A DNA stretch of 64,000 nt from contig JAGYXB010000562.1 of assembly GCA_022495005.1 (NCBI GenBank), positions 62,001 to 126,000 of the forward strand, in the 5' to 3' direction. Source of the stretch: Rhyacophila brunnea. Its lineage: Eukaryota > Arthropoda > Insecta > Trichoptera > Rhyacophilidae. The notes under the pieces are model-generated. The model was given only the letters and a program-made list of their open reading frames with translations. It did no database searches and was not told the DNA's origin. Below are positions 11,549 through 22,140 of this stretch, piece by piece. Both the position numbers and the translations under genes were made by a program. Position 1 is the stretch's first letter. Each line of letters opens with the position of its first letter.

Positions 11549-11815
11549 GATTTTGTCACCTGGATTTCCTTTGAGGATCTTCTTCGGTATCCGTGATGTC
11601 ACGGATACCGAAGAACATCCTCGAAGGAAATCCAGGGGGGAAAAGGCCAGTGAGAAAGCCACGCACACGATGGGGTGACAACGTTACAAAAGATGCCAAT
11701 CAGCTGCTAAAAATCAGGAACTGGAAAAGACGTGCGGAGGACCGTTCCGGGTGGAGGAGGCCAGGGCTCGACTTGAGCTGTAGCGCCATCGAAGAAGAAG
11801 AAGATTTTGTCACCT
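11549..11815 (+). mobile_element. 5'-truncated, 5'-inverted LINE insertion with 13 bp target duplication
   Basis: Direct repeats GATTTTGTCACCT at 11549-11561 and 11803-11815 flank a 241-base insert. Its 3' part encodes the end of a LINE polyprotein (SRIPKNILEG, then GKRPVRKPRTRWGDNV and NWKRRAEDRSGW) and ends in a (GAA)n tail. The first 37 or so bases are the reverse complement of the start of the 3' part, giving a near-perfect hairpin at about 11558-11639. A 5' inversion of this sort is the signature of twin priming during target-primed reverse transcription. The perfect target duplication suggests a fairly recent insertion. Confidence 0.85.
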
Positions 11816-12537
11816 TTGAATGAAGTTGCTATGCAGGTATGTATTGATCAACATTAGCACCATGGACCAAACAAAGGGGAGCTGACAGGGCTCTAGCCTG
11901 GGGGCCCGGGCTCAGGCGAGGCGAGACGACCAGATTAATGAGCTAAACACACATAAAAAAATGCTTGAATAGTAAAAAGAGTCAGAAATATTATTATTCA
12001 AAGTTATGTGATTGTACGATAAAATTTTTAATTGTGTATCAATACTCGACATCTCCATACTTCAAATGGGTGTATTAAAATATATAATTACATTAATTTA
12101 ACCGCGTACCTACACCATTTGGAGAACGCTACTGTAGAGCGTCACATTGCCTTTATCCTTAGCGATAGGAAGGGAGGCTCGCCAAAGATCCTAGCCTGGG
12201 GGCCCCCTTCACGATGTGGGGCCCTTGATCAACACTGTAATAATAATTCTGGTTGCGATGTAGTGATTATTGGAATTTCCTACTGGAATAAATAAGAAGT
12301 AAGTCGTGTTTCCTGCCAAAGTATCGTCAGGCGTCGAAACAATTTTATACAAGTATTTTGTGATTATTTTAGGTACTCGTACATGTTCGTCCTATCATTT
12401 TATTTATGAACTTTGAAATTAAATGAATAAACAAACTAGCATTAATTATTATGATCACTGCCAGAGCCTGTTTAATTAGTCAAGGATGTACCTATGTGGC
12501 ATCAGGCCGTGGACGATTGTTGTTGTTTAATTTACAG
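11816..12537. other. Intergenic sequence with diverged repeats
   Basis: Two stretches resembling each other (11895-11910 and 12195-12210, around CTAGCCTGGGGGCCC) suggest an old transposon, but no clear termini are seen. No gene is supported. Confidence 0.4.
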
Positions 12538-12700
12538 AAGCTTTGACTGCGACTCGCTGTCATTTCGCCTCTTCTCATCTAAAAGATTCGTTGACCAGGC
12601 CCTTACTCCAATCCTGTTAGAACTTTACAATTCTACAAAACTCTTCCATCCTTTCTACCACAAGGGCACCTTTCAATTCGTCGACATTCTCAAAGAATAG
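12538..12700 (+). pseudogene. Exon-like open segment of unknown identity
   Basis: A polypyrimidine tract ending TTTACAG (to 12537) precedes an open segment. It reads FSSKRFVDQALTPILLELYN and continues LFHPFYHKGTF, with less AT-biased codons than the flanks, until TAG at 12698-12700. The phrase looks like a real protein segment rather than random AT-rich translation, but I do not recognise the family. No continuation is found nearby, so it may be a stranded exon or a gene fragment carried by a transposon. Confidence 0.3.
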
Positions 12701-13837
12701 GTATATCCGCAATTCCCAGTTGTACTCTGTCGTTCATATTTAGGGCATTGAACTGCTATATATTGTACAAGGACAAGTTAACTTGGAAAAGTGACTAAAA
12801 TAATGAAGCTGTGACAACCTTGTTTGTGTAAATTTTCTAAACAATATTAAAATGTATGTGATAAACCTAAATACGCGTCAAGAATATGCCATTCTAAGCT
12901 TGTCTTTCGTCATACAACTGCTCTTGATTTATGCACTGACGCTCATTCAATATTGGTGTATGTTTTTGATGATTGCAACACACTATTGCACGACTATTAT
13001 AATATTGTGTGTTTCCCTTTTGTATGATAGGTACTCACACATTCAAAACCCTACTCTTCTAAAGATAGTGTATTGGGATACCTACCTATATCCCGAATTA
13101 ATTTTGAGGCCCCTGTGTTAAAAAATGAACAATCTAAGTTTCCCATGGACCTATTCAAGCAATTTTAATACCTAAGTATATTATTTTGTAATAAGTAAGG
13201 TCATCAGAATAATATTAGTGATGTTTGGCAATTTCAAATCAATATTGATAAAAAAGTTTTGGAATTTGACAGTTTGTTGATAAAATAAATTAATGGTAAA
13301 TGTTTTTGTCAAAGAATCCGATCCAAAATGAAAATCTTTCAGCAAAATTTATAGCGTTGTTATATTGATAATAAGTTCATCATTTATTTTCTTTTACTAG
13401 CAGCCATATCAACAAAATGGCGGCTCGCGTTCTAATTTGAAGATTCGTTTAAAAAGGTAGGTAACTTGACATCACGTCATTAAATTTAGCGAAGTTTTAC
13501 GTGATCATTACTTTAGGTAGGTTTCCTTATAAAAAAAATATTAGTACTTAAGTACTACTTTTGGCTGTTTACATAAACTTGACGAGGAAAAAACTGTTCA
13601 CAGCTATTTATAATTAAATTTTATTATAGGTAATTAAATGCCTGTTTTGATTCGGCAATGATTTATTAATCTGTTTGAGGTAGGAGTGGGATACCGATAT
13701 CATATCGAAATAAAAGTAACGATCCCAGTATCGGTCAAAAAGTATTGATAAATCTTGACAGCCCTAGTAAGTCTTAAGCGTCCCGGAAGAAGGTAATATA
13801 ATCCATTGACAATATATTTTCGATTTAAACACGTAAA
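12701..13837. other. AT-rich intergenic sequence
   Basis: No gene is supported. The hydrophobic ORF 12852-13121 has the composition expected of AT-rich noise. A repeat-like ATACCGATATCATATCGAA lies near 13691-13710. Confidence 0.45.
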
Positions 13838-13972
13838 ATGGATGTCAAACGTGAATCAGATGAAGGTAAATCAGTGGCAGAACCGAAGCATTGGTGTGAG
13901 GAACCCACAGAGTCTCCAAACAGCCCAGACGTTAAGAAAGAGAATCCCGACAAGGACAAATGCATATTTGAG
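13838..13972 (+). CDS. Orphan 5' exon A, diverged SUMO-motif module
   Basis: Forty-five codons begin MDVKRESDEG and end IFE at a donor identical to the family pattern (GAG|GTTAGT), phase 0. The first residues contain VKRE, a hydrophobic-K-x-E match. The internal NSPD agrees with the copy 2 exon, while the second IKQE site of the paralogs is replaced by VKKENPD. It lies 3.2 kb upstream of the copy 2 exon and could start a transcript using exon C at 16020 and then the copy 2 array at 19806, since all of these are phase 0. Expression is not shown by the sequence. Confidence 0.5.
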
Positions 13973-15804
13973 GTTAGTTTTACTGAACTATAGGTAATAT
14001 ATCAAATGAAAAAGCCCATCTAATGGATGTAACTTAAATTTACGAATGTTTGGGTGAAAAAAAACAGCTCCACTATTTATAATGGGTTAAAATCATTTTA
14101 CATTGCTGTGAATATACCTACTTCATCGCATCTATTCGATACACAAGCTGCTATCGAGGGTAGTTTATCATATTTATGTATTGAGTCTTATAATTGTTAC
14201 AATAAATTAGCCTTCAAAACTGTATCTCGCTCTAAAAGTTAACACAGCTAAGAGAGGTGTTGTTAAAACATAGCACTTTTTGACAGTTCAGACGATTTAA
14301 AGGAAACTTGTACGTACGTAGTATGCAGTTGGACGTATCACACTACACAGTGAAATGTTGTATAGGAAATATATGGCCGTTTAGACCGTCCAACCACTTT
14401 GGGTCGTATAGTAGGTAGATTCTGACTTAATTCATGTCTAAATAAAACGCGGCTCTTGTCGGTTTACACTTTAAAGGAAGCCAACAGCAAACAAATTTTG
14501 AAAATAGCCGATATACTAGATTATAAATTGTTACGTTTTCATTCTTTAATTCATGAATTTTGCCAAAATCAGCCATGACAATTGAATTTAATAGTTACCT
14601 ACCTTCATATTGAATCTAATAAAATTGGAGACCGTATAGTATAAGGTCATCTCTTTCCGATAGAAAGCTCATGGCGAACTGTGCCACGGTGAAATGTTTT
14701 ACGTACTCTACATGTAACGTAATTAACCGCTTCAATAGGTACATAAATATGATAAAATACCCTCGATAGAAATCTTGTGTATAGAATAGATGCGCACAAG
14801 TTTTTTACAGTCTAGATCTACCAATCAGTCAATTTAAATATAAATGTAAATACATATGCAGCCATCTTGTACTTTTTAAAAGTATTTTTTATTACTGGGT
14901 ACAATGGCCATTTCGAATACGAAACATGTTTGATTTGTGCTAGTGCTAAGGCAGTCTTTGCTCGAAACATGTTACAGATATGTCCCTAAATTATAATTTT
15001 CTATGAATTTCCTGACCGGGTTAATAATAAGTGTGTATAATACAGATATACCCATATAAATTAGTTAATCATATAAGCCGTCTCTCACATCTAAACTCGC
15101 TTCGTCTGCCGCACAGCCATAAATCAAACCTTATAGGAACGTCGATCCGATGTCGTATTAGAAGACCGCGCACATCTACTTAGCGACAATCGCATGTAAC
15201 CTCTTGAAACGTATAGATATTTGGATGCGGCGACCGGCGAGCAGGTATATTTGCGTCGATTTGTTGTTAGCAGCACTAGTTTTTTTTTTCAAACTTAAAG
15301 GTCGCATTCGACCAATCAACGTATGTTTGTGAATAATGATGACGTCACATCGACGTATTCGACACGTTGCAGACGAGACGAGTTTTGATGTGCGAGCCGG
15401 CCAACGGTCACAGTGAAACCGACAAACCAGCAATTCTTAGCATTGCTTTGGGGTGACATATCGTCGCTATACGATTGGTTTGCCGAATACCTATCTGTTT
15501 TCGTCGAAATCGACCTTTGAATGAACAATGATTTTTTGTATCTAAATGGACCAGAACCATTCTTTTCTTTAAATTGCTTTGTAATGAAAACAGCATTCAT
15601 ATGCTGTAAAAGCAACAATTCAAATACCTTCATGTATTTAAACATAGGATAATCAAATTTGTTTTTCGCCTCCTGAACATTTGACATTTGGTCTATTCGA
15701 CAAAGCAATCCTACAGCGACGATATTATATAGGGCGACGAATGAAGGAACGATTATAGGTACTTTTGAGAAACGCTTTCTTTGACATATTGTTTTTATTT
15801 TTAG
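13973..15804. other. Noncoding stretch, putative intron between orphan exons A and B
   Basis: No conserved coding frame is seen. The - strand ORFs at 15176-15855 overlap the exon B region in antisense and look like chance frames. A polypyrimidine tract ending TTAG closes it at 15804. Confidence 0.4.
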
Positions 15805-15936
15805 AATCCTCCAGTCAGCGAGATATATAATATCAAATCTGAGAATATTTTTCAACTAGCTGATGAATTCTTTGAAGATTCGAAGCGCGAAATCATTAAT
15901 GAAAACCCCCAACCTGGAAGTTCTTGCTCATTATGA
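15805..15936 (+). pseudogene. Orphan exon B, truncated duplicate of exon C
   Basis: After a TTTTTAG acceptor, the frame reads NPPVSEIYNIKSE, ends ENPQPGSSCSL and stops at TGA 15934-15936, with no donor. It is clearly related to exon C (same NxPV start, IKSE motif and NENPQPGSS end) but has lost the 3' part. It is probably a decayed tandem duplicate and could act as a poison exon if included in a transcript. Confidence 0.5.
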
Positions 15937-16019
15937 ATTAATAACCTTTCTGAAAATTTAAGCTCACATTAACTTGATCGTTGTATTCGTTATCTGATAA
16001 TAAAATATATTTTTTTCAG

Positions 16020-16160
16020 AACCTTCCAGTCGAGTCGTATATCAAATCTGAAGTACCTGAAATCAAAGAAGAGGATTTTAATGACTCAACGTATCATTTC
16101 AGCAATGAAAACCCCCAACCTGGAAGCTCTCACACAGCATCACAAAGACCAATCAATCAA
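16020..16160 (+). CDS. Orphan exon C, internal module with two SUMO-consensus motifs
   Basis: Forty-seven codons lie between a strong acceptor (TTTTTTCAG) and a donor (CAA|GTAGGT), in phase 0 at both ends. The peptide starts NLPVESYIKSEVPEIKEEDF, with IKSE at residues 8-11 and IKEE at 15-18, both fitting hydrophobic-K-x-E. A serine- and proline-containing linker follows. The symmetrical phase would let it splice between exon A (13838) or another 5' exon and the copy 2 finger exon (19806) without changing frame. Its role as a SUMO acceptor is inferred from the motif only. Confidence 0.55.
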
Positions 16161-16492
16161 GTAGGTGTTTTTTTTTACCTCTACCAGTGGCTTTTGTGGT
16201 GGGGTCGCCGCCAAAAGTTTGTATGTTGATAGTTTAGGTATTTAAGATGTATTAACGGATTACGTGTTTATATATAATAACTATTAATGTATTGTAAATT
16301 AGCGTTATGCTTGATTTTAGTGGGCATGTCAATCTTCAAATTGAAATTACTCCATTCATTATGATTTCGTTATGAGGTAGGCAGCCAAAAGTAACACATT
16401 GATTGATATTTTTAAAAGGAATGACGAACGTAAATCATCGATAAATGACGTGTATGTTTGTTATGTAAGCGACTTATCTTAAGAGTTGAAAC
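16161..16492. other. Intergenic or intronic sequence
   Basis: No gene is seen. The last bases (about 16440-16492) match the region 29070-29120, which carries the same locus-like sequence without the next insertion. Confidence 0.4.
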
Positions 16493-16495
16493 CAG

Positions 16496-16767
16496 GGGCT
16501 CTATGTTAGAACTTGCGAGTGCAAGCTTCCCGGTCGAGATGACGTCATATGACATCATTATGACGTACTACCGGAGTGATAATAGCACTCGAGAATATTA
16601 CGCTACTCAGACAGCGGCGCTATTCATTGTCACCATACACATATAGGTGTATCATAACAATATTTTCTATGGTTATTCTGTGCGCGGTCGGCATGCCTCG
16701 AGCGTGACGACACAATTACGTCATCTCGTCTGGTGCCACACGAGACGAGAGTTAGGAAATCGCGGTG
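16496..16767 (+). mobile_element. Short transposon rich in TGACGTCA-like sites, copy 1
   Basis: CAG flanks both sides (16493-16495 and 16768-16770). Related sequence at 29095-29190 lacks the 272-base segment and so gives the empty site. A reverse-complement copy, also flanked by CAG, lies at 27493-27772. The element contains several CRE-like or E-box-like words in a cluster (TGACGTCATATGACATCA). No clear terminal inverted repeat is seen, so the class is uncertain; a 3 bp target duplication would fit several DNA-transposon groups. Confidence 0.65.
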
Positions 16768-16914
16768 CAGGACGCGAGCTGTCATTTTGTTGCTATAGTT
16801 CGCAACAGAAGAAAAAAATAATAAACTTGTTATCAGTATAACCACACTAATTTTTGCGGAAATAGTTTATTGTTTGAATTTCTTGGCTCGCACACTCAAA
16901 TTTTGCTACAAACG

Positions 16915-17094
16915 ATGGCTGCACCGCCGAGTGGTGTGCAAATGCATAATATTATCTATGGAACGTATGGTATATCTATGATTTTATTTTCAGTTGGTGA
17001 CTTATGTATATTCTGTTTACTGCATGAAAAAAAATTAATCATTTCCGTGTTAAATAGGTACGTAAAATGGATATCAAAGTCGATCCAGATGTAA
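16915..17094 (+). promoter_or_regulatory. Overlapping upstream ORF of copy 2
   Basis: ATG at 16915 (MAAPPSGVQM...) corresponds to the upstream ORF start of copies 1 and 3. Here it reads through the main ATG at 17067 in another frame. If both are in the leader, translation of copy 2 would need leaky scanning. Confidence 0.3.
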
Positions 17095-17213
17095 GCGAAT
17101 CAGACGCGGAAAGGGAGAATAGATGCAATGTAGCCGGAGAGCGCCCAAACAGTCCGGACGCCAGCATTTATATAAAACAAGAGATTCCAGACACTGATAG
17201 TCTCGTATTTCAG
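17067..17213 (+). CDS. Zinc-finger copy 2, 5' coding exon
   Basis: Forty-nine codons begin MDIKVDPDVSESDAERE and end VFQ at a CAG|GTTAGT donor, phase 0. The first motif is IKVD, an aspartate variant of the SUMO consensus. The second, IKQE at residues 36-39, is intact. An extra NSPDAS segment distinguishes it from copies 1, 3 and 4 and resembles orphan exon A. Spliced to 19806, it would give a protein of about 676 residues. This copy and copy 4 are the best candidates for functional genes of the tandem set. Confidence 0.72.
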
Positions 17214-19805
17214 GTTAGTTTTGCCCAATACCTACTTATATCGAACTGTGATGGGATTCAAAGGAAAGTTGCTCTACTGTAAGCGTGTCCAATGGTTGCG
17301 GAATCGATTTTAGTCGACCTCGTAAAATTGTGTCTTTAAAATGTAACATCCTTATTTTTTACGTGTTTTAACGACCCACATGCTCAGCGTACGTCAAAAT
17401 GGAGCTTTAATGCTGTTTTCAAAGCATGATCCTGGACATTCCTTAAACGTTGTAGATAATCTATTTACATAATGTTTTTAACCAAAACTGTACTTTGCTT
17501 TGAAAACCTTTATCGAGCTATTTCTAATATATTATGTTAATTTTCCCCTGAAATTCAAGATTTAATCTATTCAATTTGAAAGTCGTCCATCATCACTGTC
17601 TGGAATCTAATTTTTACTTACTTTTGTACCACTGTAACCGCTGGTGAAGACATTCTTATTGACGTAAAACCACATTCCTTGATACTTTAACGCATTTCAT
17701 GAGCATATTTGCAACTGAAACAACATTAAAAACTCCGTGAGAGCAGTCTACTGACAAAAATACCCTTCGTGCATGTAATAAACGTCGTAAGAGTCGTTTT
17801 TCTCTGTTATCTTCCTCATACGCGGTCAATCGCTTCCCAGCTGAATTCGGTCGAAAAATATAGGGATACCTTCTGATCGTATGTCTATTTAGTATCTATT
17901 TTCGAGGCCAAATAATGTCGTATCCGAAGGACTGGGAGGGTAGCAGGGGTTTAGGTACCTACAACTATTGTGAGTACAGGCTGTTATCATACAGATACAA
18001 AGTTTTGTCACTAAGAATCAAAATAATACGCTTCCGCCGCCAAATGCGGACAACCAACTATTCTCTCTACCTACGGTCTGGGGTTACATCTCCTTTCACT
18101 CAGCGTTGGCGGCTTCTTTACCTGCATGTTCGGTGTTTCACGGCATTTTGTTTGAGCTAGAGATTATTTTTGCTGGGCGATATTATTATTTTAAGCTATA
18201 CATTGAAAAGTACATCAAATACAATAATCTTAATTCTATTTACATATTATTTTTTTAATTATTATTTACTTGAACTGAAATTTATTGCATGTTTTGAATT
18301 AAGTTTACTTCAATGGTTAATAATTAAGGATTTCACATTAAAAATGGTTTTAATTCTATTATTCATGGCGTTAGACCTAAAAGTTGGTATGTTTCGAAAT
18401 CATGTTATAGAGTTATTCCTATTTTGAATTTTGATATGCCCTCTAACTTCAGACAAAATGCTAAAATCTTTGTGCTTTATTTGCATGTTCTATAATCGAG
18501 TGACCTTGATTTTTTTTCTAGCATAGGTAGGTACATGCATGTATAATATATAGACACATAATCCATTGTTAACTGAAAATACCCAATTTAGCGACTTATC
18601 TACCTACTTTTGGCAGCAACACACGATATATGGCTCTCTTGCTTTAAGTTTTAAAACAAATCCTAAGATACTTACTGGTTAGGTACAGCTAGCTTTTATG
18701 CTGATTGGCTTTGGAATTTAATTATATATTACCGATACTGATTTTAGGCTCGAATTTGATTTTATATACTATTAAAATGATAGATAGATTTTAGTAAGCT
18801 TGCTTCTACAATTAATTTGTATGTAAAATTTCTGAACTTTGAGAACATTAAAGACTACGGACAATAACGTTACTCAACTTTTGATGATACACGCAGTAAA
18901 AGAGCGATTATAACATTGGTTTTGTGCTTTAAATTCCTGTCTTGTAGTCAACTCTGTTGATATTTTTATGAGTCAGTTCAATAATGATTCCAACATGTGT
19001 AGTGATCTTAAATTTACTGTCCCAATTAGGCGAAGTAAATTACGATTAGTTCGTTGGTTTGGTTTTGGTTCCTTGAGATTTGGCCTTGATAAGCTCGTGC
19101 GCCAAATATACGGTTGCCCCTTTAATAATTATGTACGTATTTGCAAGAGTTTATAATATTAAATATAAATTATTTTTTTATCAAAATTTCTTTAAGAGCC
19201 ATTTTGTGTGGAAGGGAAAACGAATCAAGTGTGTCTGAAAAATTAAGTGATAATATCATCACATAAATAAATGATTTCCGCATGTATACCCTTTTGGGCG
19301 GACAAGCAAATGAACTGCTTCCTGCGGATATTTGGTAAACATTACTATTTGTTTTAAATTCGTGATTATAAGTGGTTGTTAAACGGGATAATGCGAGTAG
19401 ACGGATCAAATTATATAAATCCTGAGACTTTAAATACACTATTGGACGATCAGAACTCGCTCGAAATACGAAAACTCATGACTCAAAAAGCGTATTTTTA
19501 CATCATGGAACAATCATGGAAACCATAGGTTCAAGATCAAGGTTAAAGATCCCCAATCTGCAGTGCGACCTTTTAGGCATTTGCACTTGAGAGCGCAACT
19601 CTCTTCCGCAAAGTTCAAATTATATTTCTCTTAGCACGATGTGGGTGGGTATACTCGCGACTTTCACCATTTCTCTTTGCTGACATTCTATTATCAAAGT
19701 TTTCTAGTGTAATGTTTGGTCTCAAGTCTTCAAATGGTGTTATTTTATAATTATTATAATATCGACGCACCAACTGATTACTCTTTGAAAATGGTTGTTT
19801 TTTAG
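17214..19805 (+). other. Intron of copy 2
   Basis: This 2.6 kb intron has donor GTTAGT and acceptor TTTTTTAG. Sequence near 17366-17475 is shared with copy 4 (53645-53755) and with the upstream intron of the - strand paralog (63628-63722). The tRNA-SINE of copies 1 and 4 is absent, and its empty site lies near 19246-19265. Frames such as 18968-19156 reflect duplicated intron sequence rather than a gene. Confidence 0.65.
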
Positions 19806-21689
19806 TTTGTCCCCGGAAACTCAGTGACGGCCAGCATTGCGAGTCTCAAATCGTTGTCGGAGAATACTGATATCCAAGATCCTTGGGAAGACCTACAGAT
19901 CGACGAACATGATATTAAGAAAGATGTCCTGGAGTACAATGAAAGGTTTCGAGATATAAACGTAATATCTCGCACTGCTAGAGGGGATATTTTTCAATCA
20001 AATGTGAAAACCCCTGAACTATTAGAGGCTGTTATAGAATTGGAAAAAAAATCGTTTTATAAAAAAAATTTCGTGTGTAGTATATGTTTTGATTTTTTTC
20101 AATCGTTCGACGAAATGAAACTTCATAAATCATTACATGAAAACACTCTGGCGAAAATGAGTAATTCCGAATCAAGGCTGTTTAAATGTGTCAAAAGAAA
20201 TTACTCATGGAAACGATTTTGTCACAAGAAGAGTCAAGAAATGACCCATTCAGTTGAAAAAAAGTTTAAATGTGACAAGTGCAATTACTCGTGTGCACAA
20301 TCAGGTAGCATGAAATTGCATAAAATGACTCATTCTGGTGATAAGCCATTCAAATGTGAGCAATGCAATTTCTCATGTGTTTCGTTGGGTAGTATGAAAT
20401 TCCATAAAATGACCCATTCTGGTGAAAAGCCATTTAAGTGTGATGAATGCAATAACGCAAGTGCAAGGTCAAATCACATGAAATTGCATAAAATGGCTCA
20501 TTCTGGTGAAAAGCCATTAAAATGTGAGCAATGTAATTACTCATATGTGTCGCTGGGCAGTATGAAATTCCATAAAATGAATCATTCTGGTGAAAAGCTA
20601 TTCAAGTGTAATGAATGCAATTACTCGAGTGCAAGGTCATATCACATAAAATTGCATAAAATGACTCATTCTAGCGAAAAGCCATTCAAATGTGAGGAAT
20701 GCGACTACTCATCTGTATACGCAGGTAACATGAAGTCACATAAAATAAAACATTCTGGTGAAAAGCCATTCAAGTGTGAGGACTGCAATTACTCGTGTGT
20801 ACATGTAAGTACCATGAAGGTACATAAAATGAAACATTTAGGTGAAAAGCCATTCAAGTGTGAGGAGTGCAATTACTCGTGTGCACAATCAGGTCACATG
20901 AAGTTGCATAAAATGACGCATTCTGGTGAAAAGCCATTAAAGTGTAAGGAATGCAATTACTCATGTGTGTCGTTAGGTAGTATAAAATTCCATAAAATGA
21001 CCCATTCTGGTGAAAAGCCATTCAAGTGTGATGAATGCAGTTACTCAAGTGCAAGGTCAAATCACATGAAATTGCATAAAATGACTCATTCTAGCGAAAA
21101 GCCATTAAAATGTGAGGAGTGCGACTACTCATGTGTACACATAAGTAACATGAAGGCACATAAAATGAAACATTCTGGTGAAAAACCATTTAAGTGTGAA
21201 ATTTGTAAGTACTCATGTGCGTCCTCAGCAAGATTTAAATTGCATCAAATGAAACATTCTGGTGAAAAGCCATTAAAGTGTGAGGAGTGCAATTACTCGT
21301 GTGTATATGTAAGTACCATGAAGGTACATAAAATGAAACATTCAGGTGAAAAGCCATTCAAGTGTGAGGAGTGCAATTACTCGTGTGCACAATTAGGGAA
21401 CATGAAATTGCATAAAATGACTCATTCTGGTGAAAAGCCATTCAAGTGTGACGAATGCAATTACTCATGTGCAAAGTCAGGTAACATGAAATGGCATAAA
21501 ATGACTCATTCTGGTGAAAAGCCATTCAAGTGTGAGGAGTGCAATTACTCCTGTGCACAACCAGGTAATATGAAATTGCATAAAATGACTCATTCTGGTG
21601 AAAATCCATTTAAATGTGATCAATGTAATTACTCATGTGTGTCGTTGGGTAGTATGAAATTGCATAAAAGGACCCATTCTGGTGAATAG
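19806..21689 (+). CDS. Zinc-finger copy 2, array exon (18 fingers open)
   Basis: The exon starts FVPGNSVTAS right after TTTTTTAG. It has the acidic DPWEDLQIDEHD linker, then a first canonical finger (CSICFDFF), one degenerate finger (CVKRNYSW, missing a cysteine), and 17 further C-x2-C-x12-H-x3-H fingers linked by SGEKPFK. The conserved phenylalanine of the finger core is usually cysteine (NYSC) and the leucine is methionine. Helix positions (-1 to 3) vary among a small set: AQSGS, VSLGS, ARSNH, VHVST, AKSGN. A protein with this architecture is expected to bind DNA in the nucleus. It ends at TAG 21687-21689, where AAG is expected in a linker; related codons continue in frame beyond, so the stop shortened an older array. 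Confidence 0.85.
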   Translation, partial: FVPGNSVTASIASLKSLSENTDIQDPWEDLQIDEHDIKKDVLEYNERFRDINVISRTARGDIFQSNVKTPELLEAVIELEKKSFYKKNFVCSICFDFFQSFDEMKLHKSLHENTLAKMSNSESRLFKCVKRNYSWKRFCHKKSQEMTHSVEKKFKCDKCNYSCAQSGSMKLHKMTHSGDKPFKCEQCNFSCVSLGSMKFHKMTHSGEKPFKCDECNNASARSNHMKLHKMAHSGEKPLKCEQCNYSYVSLGSMKFHKMNHSGEKLFKCNECNYSSARSYHIKLHKMTHSSEKPFKCEECDYSSVYAGNMKSHKIKHSGEKPFKCEDCNYSCVHVSTMKVHKMKHLGEKPFKCEECNYSCAQSGHMKLHKMTHSGEKPLKCKECNYSCVSLGSIKFHKMTHSGEKPFKCDECSYSSARSNHMKLHKMTHSSEKPLKCEECDYSCVHISNMKAHKMKHSGEKPFKCEICKYSCASSARFKLHQMKHSGEKPLKCEECNYSCVYVSTMKVHKMKHSGEKPFKCEECNYSCAQLGNMKLHKMTHSGEKPFKCDECNYSCAKSGNMKWHKMTHSGEKPFKCEECNYSCAQPGNMKLHKMTHSGENPFKCDQCNYSCVSLGSMKLHKRTHSGE

Positions 21690-22019
21690 CCATTCAAGTG
21701 TGATGAATGCAATTACTCAAGTGCATGGTCAAATCACATGAAATTGCATAAAAAGACTTATTCTAGCGAAAAGCCATTCAAATGTGAGGAATGCGACTAC
21801 TCATGTGTACATGTAGGTAACATGAAGGCAGATAAAATGAAACATTCTGGTGAAAAGCCATTCAAGTGTGAAATTTGTAATTACTTATGTTCGTCCTCAG
21901 CAAGCTTTATTTTAGCCAATAATTTGGATCACAATTTACGTATAAATATTGAATATATTTTATGTCTGCCTGGCACTAATGCACCAGTAGAAAAGGTCTT
22001 CTCTCCTTCTCTCTTGTGA
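21690..22019 (+). pseudogene. In-frame continuation of copy 2 array fused to a hAT remnant
   Basis: After the TAG, the same frame encodes two more fingers and part of a third (CEICNYLCSSSASF). At about 21908 it switches without a frame change into LDHNLRINIEYILCLPGTNA, then PVEKVFS, the hAT dimerization core. The switch is a deletion junction, since copies 1 and 3 have several hundred bases between fingers and hAT. The fusion stops at 22017-22019. With the TAG upstream it would be made only by readthrough. Confidence 0.7.
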
Positions 22020-22140
22020 ATAAGTTGTAGACGAGTGAAAAAATTCAGTTGAATATAGCAATGTTGTAAATTCGAAAAAATCCTACCAAGAATTTCATTT
22101 GCTTTTGAAATCAACACCAGATATACCTACTAACTAAATT
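21908..22140 (+). mobile_element. hAT transposase remnant downstream of copy 2
   Basis: This is homologous to 9440-9680 and keeps the ILCLPGTNAPVE motif, with the left part deleted. The right part continues to the shared ATACCTACTAACTAAATTT end. Confidence 0.75.

Noticed and set aside
12852..13121. Hydrophobic ORF as a chemoreceptor fragment
   Set aside because: The composition matches AT-rich noise, and no family motif or splice structure supports it.
15176..15855. - strand ORFs as a gene
   Set aside because: They overlap in several frames, lack motifs and run antisense to exon B, which fits the zinc-finger 5' module family.
3172..19156. Similar ORFs at 3172-3471 and 18968-19156 as a conserved small gene
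   Set aside because: Their similarity is explained by duplicated intron sequence, and copies 3 and 4 lack the frame.
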